A stretch of DNA of 64,000 bases from JADGGM01 sp025449955 (GTDB taxonomy: Bacteria > Gemmatimonadota > Gemmatimonadetes > Gemmatimonadales > Gemmatimonadaceae). The notes below the pieces were generated by a model, which did no database searches, was not told the origin of the DNA, and was given only the letters and a program-made list of their open reading frames with translations. The DNA lies in contig DATBNO010000059.1 of the NCBI GenBank assembly GCA_036554285.1, forward strand, positions 149,940-213,939, in the 5' to 3' direction. Both the position numbers and the translations under genes were made by a program. The stretch's first letter is position 1, and each line of letters starts with the position of its first letter. Shown piece by piece: positions 8,884 through 17,318 of this stretch.

Positions 8884-9435
8884 GTGAAGAAAACCGTCCT
8901 CACCTACGGCCTGATCTCCGGCGTCATGATCTCCGTCCTCATGGGCGGGTCGATGCTCTTCGCCGACAAGATCGGTTCCGGCCACAGCATGGCGCTCGGC
9001 TACACGATCATGGTGGCGTCGTTTCTGCTCATCTACTTCGGTATCCGCAACTACCGCGACAACACCCTACTCGGCGAAATCTCCTTCGGTCGCGCTTTCG
9101 CCTGCGGCATCCTCATCACTCTCATTACCTGCGTCTGCTACGTCGCGATGTGGGAAGTTCTGTACTTCAACTTCATGTCCCACTTCATGGACAGCTATTT
9201 CGCCGCACAGATCCACACTGTGCAGTCCGCGGGCCTCGACTCGGCGACCACCGCCGCACGGATCGCTGCTATCCAGCACTCGCAGCAGCTTTACCAGAAT
9301 CCCCTCATCAACATCGCCTACACGTTCATCGAACCGCTGCCGGTGGGCCTCGTCATCACCGTGATATCGGCCGCGTTCCTCCGCCGCAAAGCTCCCACGA
9401 CAAGCAACTCTTCCGCTGACCCCGCCCTCGCCTGA
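8884..9435 (+). CDS. DUF4199-type membrane protein
   Basis: 183 aa from a GTG start at 8884, chosen because CAGGAGCG lies just upstream and the family begins KKTVLxYG. Four hydrophobic segments are visible: TYGLISGVMISVLMGGSMLF, MALGYTIMVASFLLIYFG, RAFACGILITLITCVCYVA and a last one, PVGLVITVISAAFL. The region before the last helix is amphipathic. DUF4199 proteins are inner-membrane proteins of unknown role, common in Bacteroidota and Gemmatimonadota. The upstream 265 bases hold the hairpin above and no gene. Confidence 0.75.
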   Translation: MKKTVLTYGLISGVMISVLMGGSMLFADKIGSGHSMALGYTIMVASFLLIYFGIRNYRDNTLLGEISFGRAFACGILITLITCVCYVAMWEVLYFNFMSHFMDSYFAAQIHTVQSAGLDSATTAARIAAIQHSQQLYQNPLINIAYTFIEPLPVGLVITVISAAFLRRKAPTTSNSSADPALA

Positions 9436-9488
9436 GCCTTGGACCGCGAAGACACGCCCCTTACAACCACCTGATCTCAGAGGTTCTC

Positions 9489-9875
9489 ATGAAGCGAGTC
9501 ACTGGCATTGGCGGCATCTTCTTCAAGGGCAAAGACGCTGCGGCATTGCAGGCTTGGTACAAGCGGCATCTCGGAATCGATGTCCAGTCATGGGGTGGCG
9601 CAGCCTTCACATGGACCGACGCCGATGGCAAGCCGGTTGCTGGAACAACCGCGTGGTCGATTGCTTCGGAGAAAAGCGACCAGTTTGCGCCCAGCACTGC
9701 GGCCTTCATGGTCAACTATCGAGTGGAGGATCTCCACGGATTGATCAAAGTGCTGCGCGAAGAGGGCTGCAACGTTCTCGACAAGATCGACGATAGCGAA
9801 TACGGAAAGTTTGGATGGGTCATCGATCCCGAAGGAAACAAGGTAGAACTTTGGCAACCGCCCGCCGGCGAATGA
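9489..9875 (+). CDS. VOC superfamily protein
   Basis: 128 aa covering two VOC modules: GIGGIFFKGKDAAALQAWYKRHLGI and a second one beginning VNYRVEDLHGLIKVLREEGC and ending GWVIDPEGNKVELWQPP, where the Glu is the usual metal ligand. It resembles lactoylglutathione-lyase-like proteins of unassigned function. It is followed 48 bases later by the PhnB-like gene, so a shared transcript is likely. Confidence 0.85.
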   Translation: MKRVTGIGGIFFKGKDAAALQAWYKRHLGIDVQSWGGAAFTWTDADGKPVAGTTAWSIASEKSDQFAPSTAAFMVNYRVEDLHGLIKVLREEGCNVLDKIDDSEYGKFGWVIDPEGNKVELWQPPAGE

Positions 9876-9923
9876 TCGACGTCGGCCTCGGTACGAGTGC
9901 GGCCAATTCGATGGAGGCGCGAC

Positions 9924-10409
9924 ATGGCTAAGCCCGCGAAGAACACGATCTGCTTGTGGTACGATGACGGCGCCGTGGATGCGGCGCGGTTTTACGCGCA
10001 GACCTTTCCCGATTCGTCCGTTGGCGCGGTGCACCGCGCGCCGGGCGACTATCCGGCGGGAAAGAAGGGGAACGTGTTGACCGTCGAGTTTACCGTGATT
10101 GGGATTCCGTGTCTCGGCCTCAACGGAGGTCCCGCGTTCAAGCACAACGAAGCGTTTTCGTTTCAGATCGCAACGGCTGACCAGGCGGAAACGGATCGCT
10201 ATTGGAACGCGGTTATCGGCAACGGTGGTGAAGAGAGCGCGTGCGGCTGGTGCAAAGACAAGTGGGGATTGTCCTGGCAGATCACGCCGATCGCGCTGAC
10301 AACGGCGATCGCCGATCCCGATCCGGCTGCCGCCAAGCGGGCGTTCGATGCGATGATGCAGATGAAGAAGATCGACATCGCCGCTATCGAAGCGGCGCGT
10401 CGCGGTTGA
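9924..10409 (+). CDS. PhnB-like / 3-demethylubiquinone methyltransferase-like VOC protein
   Basis: 161 aa from the ATG at 9924 (GGAGGCGCGAC upstream). It has the PhnB hallmarks: CLWYDDGAVDAARFYAQTFPDSSV, LTVEFTVIGIPCLGLNGGP, FKHNEAFSFQIATADQAETDRYW, then CGWCKDKWGLSWQITP. Despite the historical family name no methyltransferase domain is present; these are metal-binding VOC proteins of uncertain function. This intact copy is the yardstick for the decayed copy at 1620-1792. Confidence 0.85.
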   Translation: MAKPAKNTICLWYDDGAVDAARFYAQTFPDSSVGAVHRAPGDYPAGKKGNVLTVEFTVIGIPCLGLNGGPAFKHNEAFSFQIATADQAETDRYWNAVIGNGGEESACGWCKDKWGLSWQITPIALTTAIADPDPAAAKRAFDAMMQMKKIDIAAIEAARRG

Positions 10410-10440
10410 GGTGCCGTGCTCGACGCGCGCATGTCTCTGA

Positions 10441-10635
10441 GGCCTAACTAACGCGAATGAACCGTTGAAACCGGAGATCTTCGGCGCCGTACGGCGTCTG
10501 AATGTGTCGCCCTGGGATCCCATCACGCTCGGCGCCGTGGTGGCGGCCATGTTTGTCGTGGCGATAGCGTCGGCGTACGGGCCGGCTCGGCGCGCGGCCC
10601 GCGCCGACCCGATGGCTGCGCTGCGGAGCGAGTAG
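10441..10635 (+). pseudogene. C-terminal remnant of an ADOP/MacB-type ABC permease
   Basis: The frame reads VSPWDPITLGAVVAAMFVVA followed by IASAYGPARRAARADPMAALRSE and a stop. That is the last transmembrane helix plus the PARRAxRxDPMxALR signature that ends ADOP-family permeases (compare YVPARRALRVDPTEALRAD in the intact gene at 30319-32982). Everything upstream of about 65 codons is missing and there is a stop at 10438-10440, so this is a fragment left by a deletion or recombination. Confidence 0.6.
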
Positions 10636-10643
10636 CGACCCCT

Positions 10644-10697
10644 GCCTAACGCGTCGAGGCCCGACGCATCGGCAATCACTGACCTCATGCGTTAGGC
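10644..10697. repeat. 54-bp hairpin bounded by convergent heptamers (attC-like outline)
   Basis: GCCTAACGC at the left end and GCGTTAGGC at the right end form a perfect 9-bp inverted repeat around 36 bases, with an inner GAGG/CCTC pair. The outer boxes match the integron consensus RYYYAAC...GTTRRRY. Because the heptamer is abundant here, a chance pairing is quite possible. Confidence 0.35.
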
Positions 10698-10711
10698 TGC
10701 CGGGTAGCGGC

Positions 10712-11842
10712 ATGCGACCCCTTCGGTATTCGATCAACATCACGTTGGACGGGTGCTGCGATCACCGTGCAATGTCCGCCGACGAAGAGCTGCATCGTCA
10801 CGCGGCCAAGAACATCGCGCAGGCCGATGCGCTCCTCCTTGGCCGGGTGACGTACGAAATGATGGAGGCAGCGTGGCGGCCGCCGGCGCAGACGGTGGCG
10901 AGGCCGGATTGGATGGAACCCTTCGCGAGGACCATCGACGCCGCAAAGAAGTACGTCGTGTCGAGCACGCTGAAGCGGGTCGATTGGAACGCGGAGCTCG
11001 TGCGCGGGGATCTGGGGACGGCTGTTCAGGAGCTCAAGCGGGAGTCGGGCACGGGACTGTTCGTGGGAGGCGTGACGCTCCCGATGGCGTTGGCGGAACT
11101 GGGATTGATCGATGAGTACGAATTCATGGTGCAACCCAGGATCGCAGGCCACGGGCCGACGTTGTTCGCGGGACTAACGAAACGTGTCGACTTGAAGCTG
11201 GTGAGCCGCGAGCACCCGCGTCGATGCACACCCCAGAGCGAGACAATGGCGAACACTGATTCTCGAGTCACCATTCACATGGCCGCGAGCCTCGACGGGT
11301 TCATCGCCCGAAAGGACGGCAGCGTCGATTGGATGGAGACGCCCGACCGCTTCGAAGGCGGCGAGGTGATGGCGCCGGAGTTCGTCGCCGCGTTCCTCCG
11401 GACGATCGACTGCTATGTCATGGGGTCGCGGACGTATGAGACCGCGTTGAATTTCGAGGCCAATGGAATGGGTTGGTCATACGGCGACAAGCCAATCGTC
11501 GTGCTCACCCATCGCGAGCTGCGGAAGACCAGAAGCACCGTCGAGTTCTACGCCGGCGATCTCGAGCGCCTGGTGGAGGAGCGCCTCAAGCCTAACTTTC
11601 GCAGCATCTGGTTTGTCGGCGGCGGCGCGGTGTCTGGCGAGTGCCTGCGACGCGGACTCGCCGACGAAGTGCGCTATTCCATCCTGCCCGTTGTGATCGG
11701 CGATGGCATTCCCTTTTTCGAGAGCCTCGGCCGTGACGTAGCACTGCATCTGCTCGAGGTGAAGGCATACCAGAGCGGCGTGGTGGCGCTTCGGTATGAA
11801 GTGAAACGGCCGGTCGCTAGTGGCCACGGCCTTCGCACTTGA
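10712..11842 (+). CDS. Two fused dihydrofolate-reductase-like (RibD C-terminal) domains
   Basis: 376 aa. Residues 1-172 form one DHFR-like domain (YSINITLDGCCDHR, ALLLGRVTYEMM, GLFVGGVTLPMALAELGLIDEYEFMVQP). Residues 178-376 form a second (VTIHMAASLDGFIARKDGSV, VMGSRTYETAL, IWFVGGGAVSGECLRRGLADEVRYSI and the closing VVALRYE). Family members normally have one domain of about 180-200 aa. The first domain lacks its last strand and runs through a short linker into what looks like the normal start of the second (MANTD at 11247), so two tandem genes were probably joined by a small in-frame deletion. These stand-alone reductase-like proteins are usually of unknown substrate. Confidence 0.8.
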   Translation: MRPLRYSINITLDGCCDHRAMSADEELHRHAAKNIAQADALLLGRVTYEMMEAAWRPPAQTVARPDWMEPFARTIDAAKKYVVSSTLKRVDWNAELVRGDLGTAVQELKRESGTGLFVGGVTLPMALAELGLIDEYEFMVQPRIAGHGPTLFAGLTKRVDLKLVSREHPRRCTPQSETMANTDSRVTIHMAASLDGFIARKDGSVDWMETPDRFEGGEVMAPEFVAAFLRTIDCYVMGSRTYETALNFEANGMGWSYGDKPIVVLTHRELRKTRSTVEFYAGDLERLVEERLKPNFRSIWFVGGGAVSGECLRRGLADEVRYSILPVVIGDGIPFFESLGRDVALHLLEVKAYQSGVVALRYEVKRPVASGHGLRT

Positions 11843-11924
11843 TCGCTCATCTTTGTCATCCGACCTTCCGACTATCCGCGCGCGCTTTTGCCCATAGATT
11901 CAGCCACCCCCCGTGGAGCCCTCC

Positions 11925-14045
11925 ATGAAACTGCGTGTCCTCGGATTGCTATTCGCCACGCTCGCGCTGACGCACCCGCACGCCGCGTCCGCGCAGTCCG
12001 CTGCGCCCGACACATCCGCCGACCCGTTCCTCTGGCTCGAGGACCAACACGGCGCCCGCGCCATGGCGTGGGTCAATGCGGAAAACGCCAAGACGACCGC
12101 GGTGCTGGAAAAGGATCCGCACTACGCATCGCTCTATGGTGACGCGCTGACCGTCGCGCAGTCGGCCGATCGCATCGCGTGGGGGTCATTCCTTGGCGGC
12201 GCTGTCTACAACTTCTGGCAGGACAGCACGCACGTCCGCGGCATCTGGCGTAAAGCGACCGTGGCGAGCTATCGCTCCGCGCATCCAGAGTGGACCACGG
12301 TTCTCGACCTCGATTCTCTCGCCACGGCCGAACACGCGAATTGGGTCTGGCAAGGCGCGCAATGCGCCGAGCCGGCCGAGCGACGGTGCATCATCTCACT
12401 GTCCGATGGCGGTGAAGACGCAACCACCGAGCGTGAATTCGACCTCGGCACGGGACGGTTCGTCGACGGCGGGTTCGTGCTCTCGCGCGGCAAGCAGCGC
12501 GTGTCATGGGTCGGCGAGGATACCATCCTCGTCTCGCGAGAATGGAACTCAGGCGAGCTTACCGCGTCGGGTTATCCGTACATCGTCAAGCGCCTGGTGC
12601 GCGGTCAACCGATCGATAAGGCGACCGAAGTCTTTCGCGGCGCCGCGACCGACGGCGGCTACGGCGTGTCGCCGTTCACGATCATCGACGGCAGCGGACA
12701 CCGCATTGTCGGGATCATCCGTCCAACGAGCACCTTCGAGACCGAGGCGTACCTTGTGCGTCCCCAAGGCGTCGCGCGCCTGGCCATCCCGGCCAAGTCG
12801 GGAATCGTCGGGCTCGTGAACGGTCAGGTGATCGTGCAGCTCTCGGAACCATGGAAAGAGGGGAGCACCACGATTCCGACCGGGTCGCTCGCGTCGTTCG
12901 ACCTGGCGAACGCCAATGCACACCCCGACCGGCTGTCGCCCGCTGCGGTGTTCGAACCGGGACCGCGTGAATCGGTCGGTGGCACCGCCGTGACGCGAGG
13001 TTCGCTCGTCGCCACCATCCTGCACAACGTGCGCGGCCAAGTCGCGCTGTTCACCCGCGGCGCCGGTGGCGCCTGGTCGCGCCGCCAGCTTCCGTTTCCC
13101 GACAACCTCGCGACCGGCATCATCGATGGCGACGTCCACGGCGACGACATCTTCATCTCCGTGACCGGATTCCTAACGCCGAGCAGCGAATGGATCGCCA
13201 ATGCCGCGAACGGCAGGGCATCATCGCTCAAGGCACTGCCGGCGCAATTCGACGCCTCGCGCGACACCGTGGAGCAGTTCGAAGCGACGTCGAAGGATGG
13301 CACCAAGGTGCCGTACTTCGTCGTCCATCCGCGCGTGATGAAGCTCGATGGCTCGAACGCGACGATTCTCACCGCCTACGGCGGCTTCGAAGTGTCGGAG
13401 ACGCCTAACTATTCGCCGATCGTCGGCAAGTTGTGGCTGGAACACGGCGGCGTATTCGTGCTGGCGAACATCCGTGGCGGCGGCGAGTTCGGACCGGCGT
13501 GGCACGAGGCCGGCCTCAAGACGCATCGCCAGGTGATCTACGACGACTTCGCCGCGGTGGCGCAGGATCTCATCGCCCGGAAAATCACCAGCACGCCCAA
13601 ACTTGGCATCATGGGCGGGTCTAACGGTGGATTGTTGATGGGAGTCGAGATGACCGAGCATCCGGATCTCTGGGGTGCGATCGACATTCAGGTTCCGCTG
13701 CTCGACATGCTGCGCTTCGAGAAGATCGACGCCGGCGAATCGTGGGTGGGCGAGTACGGCAGCGTCTCGGTTCCCGCCGAGCGTGCTTTTCTCGCGTCGA
13801 TCTCGCCGTACCAGAATCTGCGCAAGGGCGTGAAGTATCCCGAGCCGCTGATCTGGACCACCACCAAAGACGATCGCGTTGGGCCGCAACACGCGCGCAA
13901 GTACGCGGCGAAGATGGCCGCAATGGGCGACCCGTATCTGTTCTATGAAGTGATCGAGGGCGGACACGGCTCGGGCGCCAACCTCAAGGAGCGCGCGCAC
14001 ACGTCGGCGCTCGAGTACACGTACTTCGCCCGGCAGCTGATGTAA
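11925..14045 (+). CDS. Secreted prolyl oligopeptidase family (S9A) serine peptidase
   Basis: 706 aa from the ATG at 11925, which begins a clean signal peptide ending ASAQ; an in-frame GTG four codons earlier is also possible. The N-terminal FLWLEDQHG..AMAWVNAEN segment and a beta-propeller precede the hydrolase. Catalytic residues are recognisable: Ser in GIMGGSNGGLLMG, Asp in TTKDDRVGPQHARK and His in EGGHGSGANL. It would cleave short proline-containing peptides in the periplasm or outside the cell. The terpene-cyclase-like gene starts 4 bases downstream, so they are probably cotranscribed. Confidence 0.9.
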   Translation: MKLRVLGLLFATLALTHPHAASAQSAAPDTSADPFLWLEDQHGARAMAWVNAENAKTTAVLEKDPHYASLYGDALTVAQSADRIAWGSFLGGAVYNFWQDSTHVRGIWRKATVASYRSAHPEWTTVLDLDSLATAEHANWVWQGAQCAEPAERRCIISLSDGGEDATTEREFDLGTGRFVDGGFVLSRGKQRVSWVGEDTILVSREWNSGELTASGYPYIVKRLVRGQPIDKATEVFRGAATDGGYGVSPFTIIDGSGHRIVGIIRPTSTFETEAYLVRPQGVARLAIPAKSGIVGLVNGQVIVQLSEPWKEGSTTIPTGSLASFDLANANAHPDRLSPAAVFEPGPRESVGGTAVTRGSLVATILHNVRGQVALFTRGAGGAWSRRQLPFPDNLATGIIDGDVHGDDIFISVTGFLTPSSEWIANAANGRASSLKALPAQFDASRDTVEQFEATSKDGTKVPYFVVHPRVMKLDGSNATILTAYGGFEVSETPNYSPIVGKLWLEHGGVFVLANIRGGGEFGPAWHEAGLKTHRQVIYDDFAAVAQDLIARKITSTPKLGIMGGSNGGLLMGVEMTEHPDLWGAIDIQVPLLDMLRFEKIDAGESWVGEYGSVSVPAERAFLASISPYQNLRKGVKYPEPLIWTTTKDDRVGPQHARKYAAKMAAMGDPYLFYEVIEGGHGSGANLKERAHTSALEYTYFARQLM

Positions 14046-14049
14046 GCGC

Positions 14050-15057
14050 GTGGACGTACGGGATGCGGCGGAGCAAGCCGCACGTCGCGGCATCGACTTC
14101 CTGCTGAACCAGCAGGGCGACGACGGGATGTGGCGCGACTTCACGACACCAGCCGGTGAGGCGTCATGTTGGCCCACCGGCTTCGTGCTGTGTACACTCG
14201 GTGCCGCCCGGGCGGATGCCGTTCGCCTCACGCACGCCGCGCGGTCGTTAGGCGAACGCCAGCAGCCGGATGGCGGCTGGGGCTACAACGAAAGCACGCC
14301 GAGCGATGCAGACTCCACATCGTGGGCGGTTCTCGCGCTGTCCGGCGACGCGCCCCGGTTCAGCGCCGCTCGCGCCGGCGCCGCGGCGTTCTTGCGACGA
14401 CACCGCCGGCCTAACGGTGGGATGGCGACGTACGCCGACGCGGCACCCATCCGCCGCTACACATCGCTCCCGCGGTGGCTCCCGTTTCGCGGCTGGCGCC
14501 GGCCCACCATCGAGGTCAGCGCGACCGCCACTCGTGCGCTGCAGGCGATCGACGGCGCGGCACCGAACGAACTTGGATGGCGCTATGTCCGGTCGAAGCA
14601 GCGGCCGGACGGCAGTTGGGGCGCGTACTGGTGGACCACTCCACACCTCGCGACACAACAAGCGGTGATGCTCGGCGCGTCGTTAGGCGACGCGGGCGCC
14701 ATCGGGCGGGCCGCCGGGTGGGCGACCCGCGTCCTCGATCCGCATGGAGCGGCGTTCCACGCCGCGCTCTGTCTCTCGATCGTCGCCGTGGCAACGCCGG
14801 GAGACGTGGGCACCATCAACCGTGCGATCGAGATGCTACAGCGCGTTCAGCTCGCCGACGGCAGTTGGCCGAGCACGCCGATTCTGCGCATTCCCGTGCC
14901 CGCGGATACCGCGGACTCCGACCATCGGGGGTGGCGGCCGATTCGCTTCGATGGCGGCCTCGAGGTCGCGGACCAGCACCGCACCTTCACCACCGCCACG
15001 TGCATCGCCGCGTTGCTGCACGCGTCCCGGGCCCTCACCGGCGGCGCGCAACGATGA
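14050..15057 (+). CDS. Prenyltransferase / squalene-hopene-cyclase-repeat protein
   Basis: 335 aa, GTG start. It contains QW-type alpha-alpha barrel repeats: FLLNQQGDDGMW, GERQQPDGGWGYNE, RSKQRPDGSWGAYW and LQRVQLADGSWPS. A motif SDADSTSWAV sits where class II terpene cyclases carry D-x-D-D, so the catalytic triad is only partly kept. At 335 aa it is about half a hopene cyclase and corresponds to one barrel. It overlaps the next gene by ATGA, implying translational coupling. Possible roles are a short terpene cyclase or a non-catalytic carrier; I cannot decide. Confidence 0.7.
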   Translation: MDVRDAAEQAARRGIDFLLNQQGDDGMWRDFTTPAGEASCWPTGFVLCTLGAARADAVRLTHAARSLGERQQPDGGWGYNESTPSDADSTSWAVLALSGDAPRFSAARAGAAAFLRRHRRPNGGMATYADAAPIRRYTSLPRWLPFRGWRRPTIEVSATATRALQAIDGAAPNELGWRYVRSKQRPDGSWGAYWWTTPHLATQQAVMLGASLGDAGAIGRAAGWATRVLDPHGAAFHAALCLSIVAVATPGDVGTINRAIEMLQRVQLADGSWPSTPILRIPVPADTADSDHRGWRPIRFDGGLEVADQHRTFTTATCIAALLHASRALTGGAQR

Positions 15058-15986
15058 CCACCGCCGCCGCGGTCCGGGACGCCTTGCACGCCGAGTTCCT
15101 CGCGCACGGGCTGCTCTCCGCCGACACCGATGTGCTTGCGTTAGCACCGGACCTGCTCGCGCGGGCGCTCGCGCTCTGTTTCCCCGAATACGATCTCGCC
15201 GGCCAGGATGTCGACGTCGTCTTCGAACACACCGAGGAGCGCGCGCGCATGGAGCAGGCACTCCTGTTCGGCTGGGTCACCGCCGATGTCGTCGCACCTG
15301 CCGCGACCGACGACCGCTCACGCGTGCTGTGCGCGCTCTTCAATCTCGGCATCGGCATGATCGACGGCGCCTGCGATGCCGACCCGCACCGGGCCGCCGA
15401 GCTATTGGAGTATCTCGGGGTTCTCGATGTCGAGTCCGCCGTCAACGGTCCGTGGCAGGAAGGCGGGATGCTCGCGTCCCTCCCGCCTAACGCAGCAGCC
15501 GATCCGACGATCGCGTTCACGGCCCGTGTGATCGACGCGTTTTACTCCCTGCTCCACGCCACCCACCCGCTGTCGCTGCGCACGCGTGTCGGCCGCCTGC
15601 TCGCCGGCGCGCTCGCGGCCGAGCGGCGGTCGGTCGCACGATCGCCGGCCAAGCCTGACGAGCTCCTCGAGGCGTCGCGCAGCACCTCGGTGCTGCCGTT
15701 CGTCATCATCGCGACGCTCGTGCACGGTGACCTGGATGCCGCGACCCACCTCGGCGAGGCGATGTGGCGCATCGACGACTTGATCGACCTCGACTCGGAT
15801 GCGGAATCAGGCGCGTTGAACAGCCTGCTCATCGGCGGGACACCGGACCGCGCCATGATCGAGTCGGTGGCGCGGGAGGCCGCCCAGCATCTGCGGGCTG
15901 GCCTCGGTACGACTAACGGACGGCACTTCCTGACGTTCGTCCACCGCTATGCGAGGGTCACACCGGAGCGGTCGACCCGGTCTTGA
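15054..15986 (+). CDS. Helical protein with isoprenoid-synthase-like Asp-rich motif
   Basis: 310 aa, start ATG overlapping the stop of the cyclase-like gene. The protein is almost entirely alpha-helical. Two acidic motifs stand where class I terpene/polyprenyl synthases bind magnesium diphosphate: GIGMIDGACDAD and WRIDDLIDLDSD, the latter close to the DDLID pattern of polyprenyl synthases. The similarity is motif-level only; spacing and order differ from a standard synthase. Coupling to a cyclase-repeat protein suggests the two act together on an isoprenoid. Its 3' end overlaps the convergent methyltransferase gene by 29 bases. Confidence 0.5.
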   Translation: MTTAAAVRDALHAEFLAHGLLSADTDVLALAPDLLARALALCFPEYDLAGQDVDVVFEHTEERARMEQALLFGWVTADVVAPAATDDRSRVLCALFNLGIGMIDGACDADPHRAAELLEYLGVLDVESAVNGPWQEGGMLASLPPNAAADPTIAFTARVIDAFYSLLHATHPLSLRTRVGRLLAGALAAERRSVARSPAKPDELLEASRSTSVLPFVIIATLVHGDLDAATHLGEAMWRIDDLIDLDSDAESGALNSLLIGGTPDRAMIESVAREAAQHLRAGLGTTNGRHFLTFVHRYARVTPERSTRS

Positions 15987-16806
15987 CCATGTAGTCGAGC
16001 AGCGCATCGTCCTCGACCGGACGGTCGACCACCGGCGGGATGTAGAGCGTCCCCACCGACGGCGCGCCGGTGAGTTGTTCGGCGAGTGTGCCGAGCTCGA
16101 AGGCCTTGACCGTCGATTGGGCGAGCGGATGGGTCTTGCTGATGATGAGCTTCACGAGGTGATCGGCCGGATAGAACGTCAGCAGGTATTCCTGCAGCGG
16201 CACGAACTGCTCGCGCGCGTACGAGCTGGACGGGTACGTGGGATCGCCGACGACAGTGGGCTGCCAGAGCACGGTTGTGACGTCAGGCTGCAGGGGGCGC
16301 CGGCGGAGCAGCACGTCCGTCGCCTCGTACATCTGGATGCCGTTTTCGGCGATGTCGGTGCCTAGATCGACGAGGAGCGTGTCGAACGCCGATACCCCGG
16401 CGAATACCTCGACGTGCAGACCTACTAACGGTGCACCGCGCACGATCAGCGCGGTGGGGTGGCAATAGACCCACGGGTGGCCGTACACCGCGAGACAAAC
16501 CGGACGCTCGGCCACGGCCGCTGAGAGCACTTCGGCTGCCATGCGCTGGTAGGTGTGCAGCCGGTTCAGGCCGGGCTCGTACAGGTAGCCCAGGTCCGTA
16601 ACTTTGGGACAGATCGTTTTGACGTACTCGGGCAACCCATACCCGGAGGAGATGACGAAGGTATGGTTGCTGCGCCGAATGACTTCCTCTGCCTCGCGGG
16701 TCAACTGGTGCGAGCCGACGATACCGGTACCGACGATGCCGATGTCGAACGGCCACACCAATTGCGGGCGCGGTGTGGCGGGTGCTCCCTCCACGGCCGC
16801 GTTCAC
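15958..16806 (-). CDS. Borosin-type peptide alpha-N-methyltransferase (tetrapyrrole-methylase fold)
   Basis: 282 aa, GTG start overlapping the upstream gene by four bases (GTGA). The fold is the SAM-dependent tetrapyrrole methylase. Its motifs match the OphMA/SonM branch that methylates peptide backbone amides: GIVGTGIVGSHQLT, LHTYQRMAAEVL (region of the active-site Arg/Tyr), YGHPWVYCHP, GVSAFDTLLVDLG, YEATDVLLRRRPL and TVLWQP. Unlike OphMA, no substrate tail is fused; the enzyme ends soon after the domain. This is the split arrangement, in which a separate precursor is supplied by the preceding gene. The alternative is a methyltransferase for another substrate. Confidence 0.75.
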   Translation of the reverse strand: MNAAVEGAPATPRPQLVWPFDIGIVGTGIVGSHQLTREAEEVIRRSNHTFVISSGYGLPEYVKTICPKVTDLGYLYEPGLNRLHTYQRMAAEVLSAAVAERPVCLAVYGHPWVYCHPTALIVRGAPLVGLHVEVFAGVSAFDTLLVDLGTDIAENGIQMYEATDVLLRRRPLQPDVTTVLWQPTVVGDPTYPSSSYAREQFVPLQEYLLTFYPADHLVKLIISKTHPLAQSTVKAFELGTLAEQLTGAPSVGTLYIPPVVDRPVEDDALLDYMVKTGSTAPV

Positions 16807-17150
16807 TCGAGCAGTTGGACGAGTCGGAGGGCCGAGGCCCGGCGGTCGGATGCGGTTTCGGCTGTCCGGATGAGTTGGGCCTCGCGCTCGATCAACTGCG
16901 TTTGCGCGGACTCCTTTCTCTTCGGCTTCGTCCGGTTCACCCAGTCATGGGTCCCGGAGATCTTGATCGTGATGCTCCACGGGAGCGTGTGCTCCAGCGC
17001 GTCGGCGAGGAGCTTGGGGTTGGTCAACGCCTCCCGTTCGTGCGCGCTGAGATCGTACCCAGCCAGGGCGGACTCGGAATCCGACTGGAGCCGCACGTAG
17101 AATGCGTAGTCGCCTTGTACTCGATTGAGTACCGCGGTGAAGTCGCTCAT
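16803..17150 (-). CDS. Putative split-borosin precursor with helical leader domain
   Basis: 115 aa from the ATG at 17150, preceded by GAGG; an earlier in-frame Met 20 codons upstream has no good ribosome site. Residues 8-55 form a small helical bundle, FYVRLQSDSESALAGYDLSA followed by HEREALTNPKLLADALEH. This is the GYDLS.xExxAL pattern of precursor leaders, including the borosin-binding domain of SonA. Then a beta-prone hydrophobic segment, LPWSITIKISGTHDWVNR (residues 56-73), is the likely methylated region. An unusual 42-residue charged, helical C-terminal tail follows. Translational coupling to the methyltransferase is the strongest evidence of its role. Methylation sites and final product are unknown. 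Confidence 0.6.
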   Translation of the reverse strand: MSDFTAVLNRVQGDYAFYVRLQSDSESALAGYDLSAHEREALTNPKLLADALEHTLPWSITIKISGTHDWVNRTKPKRKESAQTQLIEREAQLIRTAETASDRRASALRLVQLLE

Positions 17151-17318
17151 GTACGCCTCGTGGGGTATGAGGACTCGAAATGCCTTCGGCGGCGATCCGT
17201 CTCCGCCCAACAGTACCGCGAACGGAGAGGGTGGTCAATAACCGCCGGCAGCGGACCCGAGCGCGAAGTGCGGGGTCCGGCGTCACGTTTCCTGACTCGC
17301 AACACAACGGAGAGCACG

